Shown: one piece after another, positions 17,833-29,800 of the stretch | Position numbering within the stretch: the stretch's first letter is position 1 | Layout: each line of letters starts with the position of its first letter | IMG/VR virus record: IMGVR_UViG_3300010354_000245 | Location: 1-36,550 of that record | DNA length: 36,550 bases | Source: a virus | Strand: one strand, 5' to 3' | Translations under genes and position numbers: made by a program | The notes under the pieces: model-generated | Told to the model about the DNA's origin: nothing | The model's database searches: none | What the model saw: only the letters and a program-made list of their open reading frames with translations

Positions 17833-17840
17833 GAAAACTA

Positions 17841-20800
17841 TCAAACATCGTAACCAGCATAACGCAATGGTGATGTTCTAATAACATAAGACGAGGTATT
17901 AATTCCAGATCCTCCATTTTGATTATATGAATTAAATTCATTTAATTCGCTTCTACTACTTAATTGAATTTTACCCCAACTATAATTTCCGAAATAATTT
18001 GATGTAGTAACAATACCAAGGTATCCAGATCCCCCACTGATGGCGTCAAGAGTATATAATGTAGAATCAAACTCAATGGAAGTTGAACTAAAGTCAAGTG
18101 TTCCAATTCCACTTATTCTGGCATAAACTCTTCTAACTTGAGTAGTACCAATACCAATTACGGAAGATTGTGTTATGAAAGTGGTATCAACTTGGTAAAT
18201 ATTATCAACAAATCTAGTTCCTATTCCAATAGTACTATTTCCAGTATCTAGAGAAGTTATAGAAGTTATAGCAGAACCAACATTGGAGTTGTAAACAATA
18301 AAATAGTCTCCTGTAGAAATTCCACTCAGAGTTGTTGCGGTTCCAACGATCGAAGAATTTCTTAGGAAGGAATCTTGTGGAATATAAAAATCAAAAATCA
18401 TTTTGTCTACTACAGACGCAGATGTGGTTCCAAATCCAACTATAATTCCAGAATCGCCACCGTAAGAACTTACTGGATTAATTTCTTCAACAAACGTTGG
18501 TGGTGCAATTAGAATAACAGGAGGATTTGTTGAAGCATATCCAACACCACCCGAAGTTATATCAATTGTAGAAATGCTACCAGATATGATTGTAGCGGTA
18601 GCGGTTGCTCTTTGTGTTGTTCCAAGACCCACAGGAGCCTCAAAAATAACATCAGGAGAAGATACATAACCACTTCCAGAATCTAAAATACTGATAGAAG
18701 AAACTGTTCCTGCAACTGAAACTGTGCAAGTCGCTATAGCAGCATTTCTACTGTCTTGAGAAATAATATTTACGCTATTTTGGAAAGAGAAACTTGTTTG
18801 ACTTTCATTTTGGGGATTGAAGAATGGTCTTGTATTATCAACATATAAAACAGTATCTCCAACTCCAACTGACTTAATTAAGTATGCAGATGGGTGAATT
18901 TGTGGTTCATATAGAATTCTGTCTTTTCCGACTTCTTGTTCATCAATTATTTTATCAACAGTTTGCTTGCAGAATGTAACTGGTCTCAGCAATGTTGAAT
19001 CATTTACGTTTCCTGGTCCAAAATAAGGATTTGTTGATACAACATCGATTGCATCAATTCTGTCAACAACCCTTACGGATTCTTGAAGTGTTGATGATTG
19101 TCCGATAGATGAATCATATCCTATTGTTAATTCATCACCAATCTTAATTGTTTCAATAATATCTCTAAATGCAACATCAATATCTCCACTACCCTTATAA
19201 AACACGATTCTTGATCTATCACCAGATTTAGGCGCCTCAGTAAATCTAATTACACTACCACCATTAAAGATATATGCCTGCCCAGGAACTTGTAAAACAT
19301 CATTAATGAAGACAAGTAAGGTATCTTGTACAGTGATATTTGAACCTCTGGTGGAACGAATAGAAACTGGATTATTTGCCTTACTTAATGGAAAGACAAC
19401 TTTTTCACCATCAAAAAGACTATCCAAAGTGTCAAGAACTTCCAGTTCCCCAATTGACCATCCAGAGAACTTATCTGAAATAGTCTTTATAACATTGATT
19501 TGGAACTCAGAGAAATTGACTGATGATGTGGTAGGAATTCCAGTTGCTCCTCCGATTGGTATTGTGAGAACATCATTCTGACCATAAGCATATCCAAAAG
19601 ATTTGAATGTAAAATCAATCACACTGGATCCTTGACCAACAATGATATCAACCGTTGCTTCAGTTCCAACTCCAGCAGTATATTGAGAACTATAGATTAG
19701 GGGAATGTTGGAATATGAGGTTGGTGCATCAAAAACAAGGTAAGGTGGATTTGAAGATGTATGCCCAGTAGAAACCTTTGTAACTGAAACACTTGTGGAT
19801 ATATGACCACCAATAACAGTAGCAAAACCAATGTGAGTTATTGATGGAATAGTTGATGATGTGCTTGCAATGCCAACCTTAACAATTCCCATCGTGGGAT
19901 TGTTAATTTGAATTAAAGCTTTAGACCCAGATGGAATTTGATATGGAACTGTGCTTCCAATTCCAATGTTTAGTGATGTGGAAGCAGCAGATATAATTGA
20001 AGTTTGTGTAATGTAAGTTCCAATTCCAATAGTACAATTTGATCCAGTATTTAAAAGACCAAGAACGTTTAGAACACTATCTTCATTTTCAACAAAAATG
20101 GTTGTTGAACCAGCAGATATAGTTGATGAAATATTTGCAAGGACTTGATATGATGAAGGAGCTCTATATCCTGAACCAGTATTTCCTACGCTAACTGTAG
20201 ATATTGTTCCTGCAACCGAAACGATTGCCGTTCCACCAGCGGATACGAGTGGTTGATAACCAAATCCACTAGTAGATCCTACAGAAACTATAATTCCACC
20301 TAAAGGAAGACTTGTTGCATTTGCATCTTCACCAATACCAGTTCCAGAACCAGTAAAGATAGCGGATGTTATTCCAGCATTTTCTGTTAGATAGTAATCA
20401 AATGAAGCACCTGGGCCCTGGAATATATCATTAATTACGATTATAGCGTTTTCTGTAGAAATTCCAGTAACATTTGTTCCATTTGAAGTTAATGCGAAGG
20501 AGTCATCAATACCATTAAATTGATTTGAAATATTATCAAAAACATAATTTTTATAGTATGCTTCGTCAGATGTATTAGTAATTCCAGATCTTAAGAATGT
20601 TCTTCCGTGGAAAGATGAACCAGTTGTTATTCCAGTCCAATCCCTTTCGCTAGGAGGATTAGTTGTACTACCAATAGGAACATTTCCGTATGGTGCAGTA
20701 ATGAAATTAATACTATTATCAACAATATTGTACTCACCAGTTATCTTTGTTACAAGATCTCCAGAAGAGTGTGTGGAAATTCCAGTTCCAAGCCAAGGTC

Positions 20801-23800
20801 TCACAACTCTTATCGAATTAGTTGCGCCAACACCAATAGATTCAATTCTCATAATTTCGTCACTTATCTTAATTAAGTCTCCACCAAAGAAAGAAGATAT
20901 TCCAGTAAAGAATAATTCATTATCAGTAATGGTAACATTTTGAGATAGGGTTGATGTTACTGCGCTAGCAACAATAGGAGATTGAATTACATTATCAATA
21001 GTGACTAAAACTTTGGCATTTTGATTAACTGCCGTGATTATATGTGTACTTCCAATACCAACACTAGTGAAGTTCAGAACATTTGGAACTGATAGTAGCG
21101 CGTCTTGAGCATTTCTCGCTAATCTTATTCTATCTTCACTAATTTTTACAACATAAGCTTCTGAAGGTAATTTACTAGTTGTTCCAATACCAACTCCAAA
21201 ATAAGTCGATGCAATTCCAATTGATTGGGTTGAACCCGCACCAATTCCTCCAAATTTTACTTTTTCTCCAGTAACAAAGAAGTGATTGGGAAGTTTTATA
21301 GTATTTTCTGTTACATCTACTACATCTGCATCTGATCCATCAAAAGGTCTTTGGAATATTGGATAAGTTTTATGTGTTAATTCAAACTGACGTTTAACAT
21401 CAATTTCGGTTCCAAAATAAGGTGCATAGTCCGTGAACAAACTAGCATCATCAAATCCAATGAAAGTAGTATTGAATGTGGAATCTTCAAATCTTAAGGC
21501 ATTCATATAAGTTTTAACTTGAACTTCTCTATTTGCTGGTGGTGTAAAGAGAAGTTGAGTTATTGTTCCACTTCGTTGCGATCCAAAAGTTCCTATAGAA
21601 CCACCAGTATCAATTGTAGCAAACTCAACAGTATAAGTCTCTGTATCATCATCTAATACTAGAATTTCTCCAACTTGATATCTAGAGCTAGTAATATCGG
21701 ACACTTGAACAATAAAATATGAAGAATCATAATCATCAGAATACTGTGCAATAACATTTGCCGTTGGTGTTGTAGTTGCTGCTATAGAGGTTGTTCTTGC
21801 CTCAATCTCAGCATGTCTCATTGACACGGTTCCAATGCCAGAGAAAGTGGTATTGGCAATTGCAACTCTGGACGTTGTTACTGTTGCTGCAACTCCAGGA
21901 TTGGGAATGAAATCAATTTTAATATTTCCTCCCTGAATATATGGATAATATGTTCCTAGTCCAGAAGAACTATACGATGACGTGGATGTTTGAAGTTGTC
22001 CATAATCAATTAAATCTACTGAAGAACCGTCACTGAGGACAGTCAATTCATTAAATTCATATTCATTATTAGTTGTGGTGAGTTGTGTCAATAGTTTTAA
22101 TGAAGTATAAGTATTTCCAACACTTACAATAGTTGTTGTAGTGCCAGCAGAAACATTAACACTTTCAGTCGCAAAATCTACAATTCCACCAAAACTTGTG
22201 TTTGCAAATCCAGTAAGACCATCTTTAATATTATGACAAAGAACAGTTACGTCATAATTGTTGACAGAGTATCTTGTTGGATAGAAGAGTAATAAACCAT
22301 CAGTTCCATCTAAACCAAAATCAAATGATCCTAAATCATAACTATTTTCTAGTCTTCCATATTGATTAATATAAAAATTATTTCCATCATGAACTGATGT
22401 TAAAATTAAGAATTGTCGCTGTTGTCTAAAAGTTTTATCAATTACATATGTGTAGAATTTTTGAGCTCTTGTTGAATCCAATGCAAATCTAGATACTTCA
22501 CTGAAAGCAGTTGGTCTTGGATTACTATTAAATTCTGAACTTATATCATCAATCGATAATACCCTATTACCTGTTGACTCATAATAATCAGTGAGAATTT
22601 TATTTGAAAATACAATTTCATCAGAAAAAATGAATCCACCAACTTCCAAGAAGTTTTCTTTAACCAAATCAAAATCATAAAAACAATTTAAACTTGCAAA
22701 TCCACTTAAGTCATTAATTATTGTTACTGATGACTCTTCATTTCCTACACTAACCTTGAGAGTTTTATTTGAATTTGTAGAAAGTTTTGATTCTACCTGC
22801 AAATCACTAAATTTTTTGAATCCAGATGTGTGGTTAAGTGAACTTACTGCATCATTCCATTCATCATAAGGAACTCTAGATTTGATAGAATATGAGAAGT
22901 TTTGATAGTAGAAACTATCTTGAATTTTTTGTAAATTATCATTTAAAAATCCAGCATCAGACTGCCATCCCTTATTAACAGTTGAATATGAATTCAGATT
23001 AAAGTATGATTTTGGAGACTCAATTTCTAAAATATTTGCTTTTGCACTTGAGGTTAATCCTTTTAATACTTCACCCTGCACAAAATCTTGCTTAGATGCA
23101 ATTCTTAGTAATGAATTATTCTTATCCCAAGACTCAACAATACCAGTTGCTGAATTCGAAACAACAGTCTCTCCCTCATAAAACTCACCTTTCTTGGTTA
23201 CAATATCAAAAATGGGGAAATATTTTTGAGGAATTATTCTTCCAGATGAAGATGTTGCCTTAAAGACGCCAGCAGATTCTCCAGTATTTAAGAAATTACT
23301 TAAATTGTAAGATACTGTTGCACCAATTCCACCAATATTAGGATCTACGTTATTAATAGTAAATAGTTGATAATTGTAGTTTTCGGAATTAAATCCCTTT
23401 ATAGTGGAAGCGGTAGAAACTAGATTTATATTTTCAACTAAAACTTTATCACCAACAGCAAACGGAAAACTACTTACACTATTAAACTCAGTAGCTAAAG
23501 TTACAGTTACATTTCCACTATTTTCATCATATTTAATTGAAGATATTCCAACTCCGTTTGGATTTTGAGTTGGAATAATTGTTGGGATGGAATCAGTAAG
23601 GGCAAATGTATTTTTAACTATTCTTATAGTTTTCAAATCTGAAGAATATTGCAATTCAACGTCAGATACGACATTATTAGTTTGTCCATCAATAACTACT
23701 AGTTTTGGTGCAACATTATATCCCCTTCCAAAGGAAGATATTCCAATACTTTCGAAAGATGCTAATGAAGTGAGTTTTATAACTTGAGGTAATGCGGCAG

Positions 23801-26800
23801 AAGGACGTAGAGTATAATCCGAAGGTAAATCAAATCCAACATCTTTAATTGTATATGTTTTAATTTTTCCAATATCATCACTCAGAATATCAAATGTTGC
23901 ATTTTCACCATTATCAGTTTCAATTGAACTAATGGAAGGGAGGGTATAATAATTTTTTCCTTTCTGTGTCAATTTGACATCAGAAATTGCTCCCTGAGTA
24001 TTTTCAGAAGAGGTTGTATAAACAATACTAGATATTCCAGAAACATAGGAAGAAGATTCTGGGGTAGACTTAAGTAAATATGTAAAAGATGTGCTGGAAG
24101 TTGCTACTACACTATGCTCTCCATTATATCCACTTTCTTTAACTATAATTTCGTTATTATTCTCAACTAAATCATCAATGTTTATTTCTGATTTTTCTGC
24201 TGGAATATCATTTTCAAAGAGGGGAACCAGAGTGTAGTAAAGTTTTTCTGGTAGGTTTGAATTAACAGTTAAAGTAAGATTTGCTCCTGTTGTAATTCCA
24301 ACTGTACCTGTTCTTTGAATATTAAATACATTTGTACTACCAGACGTTTCAAAATTTTGTGTAAAGTTTGTATCTTTATAAAATTCTAATTTAAATGCTG
24401 GATATGGTGTGGAAGATTTAATATATGAAAGAGATGAATCAGATAGATCAAACGTAATTTGAGAATTTTTATATACTGATATTGGTGGATTTATTGGAGA
24501 AATAGTTCCATTTGCTGCTGTAATAATATCTACAACTTCAGCATTTAGTTGTTGAGATTGATAATACGTCCTAGTTAGTTTGAAACTATTGTTATCAACA
24601 GGTAAAACATAATAGATGCTATTATCAGTTAGACCAATACCAGGAGTGGAGGATGTGTGTAAAACCTTCTGTCCCTTTTCAAATCCATGATCTAGTATTG
24701 TAATTGTATTTGAACTAGTATCAACATCAGACAAAGTAAATGCTTGGGGATTTACTAATAGTTTTCTATTATAATCATTGTATTTGATTGTAAACGTTGA
24801 TGCAGTTCCAGGGTTAACTGAAATGTTAACTACATCATTATTCAGGAGACCATGTGTTTGAGATGTGGAAACAGTTACTATATTCTTAGTTACATTTCCA
24901 GTAAGGACATTATAGTTTGTTGCAAAACTGTGATATTCTCCTGTTCCAACTCCAACAAAATATAGAATAGATTGAGTCGAGCTAACAATACCAACAAAGT
25001 TTCCAGTTGATCCCAATCCAACTCTTACTGTCGCAATGCCAATTAAATCATCAGTTATTTTAGCTACGTATACTGTAGAAGCATTTGAAAGTGTATATGT
25101 TGAAATTCCATTGTTGGATACAACAAGGGAACTTCCATTGTTAGTGTAGTATGTTAAAGAATCGCCTGTTACTAAATTGTGATTTGGTAACAATATGGAG
25201 CGAGTTGGAATAAACTGCTGTGTATCACCTACACCTGGATTTGAAAAATTAAGAGTTGCTCCAATACCAATACCAGACAGAGTTCCAATACCAACAGACT
25301 CAATTGGATTGAAGTATATCTCTTTATTTTGTTTAAATGAATATGTTGTCTTTAATCCAGTATTTACTGATAATTTTCTAGAACGCTCATACAAAACTGT
25401 AGTTGCAGAATGAGCTGCAGATACGGTATTATTAACTTCTCTGAGAACTCTTAAACGAGAAGAAACAGTGTCAATATTTAATACTTTTACTTGTTCAGAC
25501 CCAATCAAGTAAATATCATTTTCTCTGATTCTATTTTGAGAAATATTTCCTGCAACTGAAAAATAGGTTACTATGCCAGTTGTGGAAACTGATCCAATCC
25601 CAGACTTCAGGGATAGTGTATTTGTTGTTACTCCGACGAGATATTGTCCTTCTAAGCGTGTAGATGTTGTATTCAATCCACTAATAGTTACAATATCACT
25701 ATTAGAGAATTGGTGTGGAGAACTTGAAACTAAGTTAAAGAAACCAAGACTTTGGTCTGGCTCAATTCGTACATTAAGAACTGAAGATGTGGCTAGACTG
25801 ACACTAGAAACTCCAACACCTTTTATTTTAGATACTAAGGCTTTAGCAGAAAATCCACCAAGTGTAGTTTCATTAAATGAAATAATATCATTGACTTTAT
25901 ATCCAGAACCACCATAATTAACCTGCAATTCTTTAACTGAACCAGGATAAGCGAATTTAACCTCAGACTTTTGATTTAAATTATTTGGTAAATTTATATA
26001 ATTGTATTGTTCTAAGTTATATGGATTTGTATTTCTTATCCAATCAGTTTCATTTAAATTCAAATTATCTTGATTGGAATATTTTTGGAAGTTAAATGAA
26101 TTTGGTATACATTCAAACGAATTTCCTATTAAGTATGGAAACTCTGGGCGCTTATATCCGATGAATGGTCCAAATGAATCTACAAATGTTTGTAATGTTG
26201 CGAAGTAAGCATAAGTTCCATTTGGATATTCTGGTGTTATGCAGAATCTTCCATTATTTTCATCGAGGACCGTTGGATCGGAAACTTTTTTATATGTAAA
26301 GTCCTCTATAAAAAATCCTTCTGGGAAGTACGAGGTTGGAGGTCTATTAGAATCTAATTCTAATACGTATCCAGACTTCATCTGAGATACTACGCCACCT
26401 TGATTTGTTATGTATCCATAAGGACCATAAATTGGATTTCCATCATATGCCCATCCTATAATGGGAGAGTGATCAGTTGAATTGACTTCAACATTATTGA
26501 TTTTTTTCAGATCAGTTATTCCGTATAAGGTTTCTCCAATTTGATTTACTGCAAATAAATTTTCTCTTAGTTTTCTTGGTGCATATAGGTGTGTATATTG
26601 TAATTCAAAGTCCTCATTTAAAGCTGCTGCAAGAATTCCATCGTCTGGAGTGAATCTATTAAAATATCTAACAAAATTGTTTACCCTCCAGTTTTGAATT
26701 TTTGGTGAAAATAGTGCTTGTTTTCCAGAAGAACTGACCAAAATAGATGTGGTTTCTTGAGTGTATCCAAATCCACTTTCTATTACTTTAATTTCTACTA

Positions 26801-29800
26801 CTTCCCCATTATCAATAATTGGTGTTAAAATAGCACCAGTCCCAATACCAATAATTTCTATATTTGGTGGAGAGTTATATCTACTTCCAGGATTATTAAC
26901 AACTACTTCTTTAATTCTTCCACCAGCAATAATAGGTGTTAGTTGACAATCATTTCCACTCAGTAACGTTACTTCTGGATTTCTCAAATAATTGATAATA
27001 TTATCACATCCATAAGAACTTCCATTATCAGTTAACTGTATCGATGATATAGTTCCTCTAAAAATAGGTTGTACTTGAGCTTCAAAAGTTTGTGAACCTA
27101 TGGATGATATACCAATTCTTCCTACAACCTGAACATTAATTTCTGGATAATTAAATGAGTGTGTGCCAACACCTACAGAAGTTAAATCAACATATTGATT
27201 TGTCTGATAGTAAAAATCTTCTACAGTAGAACCAGTCCCTACATTTGATAATCTAAATTTATTATTATCAATTTTAGATACAAAATAATAGGATGTTGTA
27301 GATAATCCACCAATTACCGTTCCAGTCGTAGAATATACAATTTTTTCACCAGATTGATATCCGTGATTTTCAATCTCAATATAATCAGAAGAAGTGCTTA
27401 TTCCAGTAGAAGTTCTTACTACTCTTTTTTTATTCTCATATCCAGTTCCAGTGCTTTGTACTTGAATATTTCCAATTACTAATTTTTTGTTAACTGTCTG
27501 GAAAATATGATTTCCTTCACCATATCCAGTTAACCCAATAGTATTAATGCCTGAAATTGCGTCAGATTCAGTTCTATGTAAAGAAATGCTATTTGTTGTT
27601 TTTGTGGAGACGTAATAATCCGAATTTGTAACTAATCCAACGATTCCTCTTTGTCCATTTGTAACGTAAATAACTTTCTCAGCATTTCTAAACTTGTGAT
27701 AAGTTGAGAATCCTATTGTATCAGATGTTAAATTGACTAATTGAGCTGCTGGACTTGAGCTAAAAGATACTTCATGATTAATCAACTTCATGTTAGCTTT
27801 TGCTATTGCCCCAAACCCATTTCCACCAGTGATTTTTATCACAGGTTCTTCAACATAATTAAATCCAGGATCAATAATTCTTATTTCTGAAAGAGAACCA
27901 GAAACAGAACAATGACCAGTGGCACCCACTCCAATACTATCAGCAACGCTAACCAATGGTGGATTGATAACATCATATCCACTACCACCAGAAGATACAT
28001 TTATACTTTCAAGTCTACCATAGTAAACTCTATCTGATGATTTGTAATTTAATATTTCTACGCCATTAATCAATATTCCAGTTTTACTGTAATCGGAGGT
28101 CGGATATAAACCTCCATCATTAATAGGTTCTGCGATTTCTCTTAGAAGTTTTTGATTTTTTAAAGATTTATTATAGAACTTGTAAAATTTGATAGTATTG
28201 TTTACTACATCAGTAGAAGATAAGAGAGTAATAAAAATATTATTATTAAGATCCGATCTACTTTTTGCTAATTTTATATTATTTGAATCAACTCTCTTTA
28301 TAAAATATATTCCTTCATCACAAATAAAACTTGCAATTGTTACTTCTGTTTTCTTGTTTCCTTCATCATCTGTAGAAACTGTGGTTAATTTTTCTGGTGT
28401 ATAATAGACAGAATCTCCAGTATAAAAACCATGGTCAACCCCAGAGGTTATGGCAAAAGTATCTCCTACAAAAGAACCCCCAAAAGTTACCGAATAATTA
28501 TGTGGATCGATTGATAGATTTGCATAATAAGGTAATGATGATGATGCTACTAGTATTTTATTTTTCTTTTTATTTTTATATAAATTTTGAATATTAGTAG
28601 AAACGTTTCCAACATCAGAGTATTTTGATGACGTAAATTTTAACAGATTTCTTTGGATATAGAGAACCAAGGTTGTGTCTATACTTCCTTGATTTTTAAT
28701 AGTAAACTCATTTTCATTAGATACTGAACCGATGGTACTTTGTACTTTTGTACCATTTCTTAAAATTACTAAAATACTATCATTATTTTTGAGTATATTT
28801 TTTTCTTTTGTTTTTACTCTGTATGTCCAATTTGAACTATTAACAAGAGTTATAGATTCTACTCTATATCTTGGGCAAGTATTGTATATCCATTTTTTAT
28901 CGAAAGAATCATCACTATCGATTCCTAAAGTCTTAATTAAGATATCATCTCCTTTTTCATAATTTTTTGTATCATCAACAATATCAAGTTCTTGTAAAAC
29001 AGATCTTATTCTGAATGTGATGGTATCTTCTTGATTGAAGGATTTTCCATACGCAAATGTATCCAGACCTATTTCTGTTCCATCTGTAATTGTATGCAGA
29101 ATGGATGAACATCCAAAAAATTGGGTTAAACTTTTACTAGTATAAGAAACTGAACCAGTAGTTTGATCTTGATATGTTACGTATAGTGTACCAGAATTTG
29201 GGAATCCTACAGTTGAATCTACATCAAGAGTAGTTGATGATGCCGATACATCTCCGATTAACTTTGTTTTGGGGTGAACTTTAAAGTCACCACTAAGAGC
29301 ACCTCTAACATTAATATCTCTATTGTATCCAGAGTCGATGCTAAGTCTATAGTACTCTCTACCAGTTTCAGATACTATTTTTTCTACCTGAGTAACTGGG
29401 CAACTTGCTTTTGGAATATCCCCATACTTATCTTGAAAAATGGTAGAGTTAATGAGTTGAAGAGGATCTCCCTCTAGAGGTTCTACAACTAAATCTTTTG
29501 TAATTCTGTAATCTGCATCAGATGGTCTAAAGAGATATTCTTTTGGGTGAATAATTTTTGCAGTTTCTCCATACAAGGCAAGGAAAAGAATATGGAAAGA
29601 TTCATCAGTTCCCTTACTCTTGTAGAAGTCTTTTACTTGTTTGATGAAGATATTTTGATTTAAATTATCAGATAAAGATCTATTTTCAAATCCAGGTAAA
29701 AATTGATATTTTGTTTTCTTTAAAAACTCAGTTAAAAACAGCGAACTTAAGTTGACAACAGTAGATCCTTTTTTGTGATAGTCTGCTGTTGAGGTTGAAA

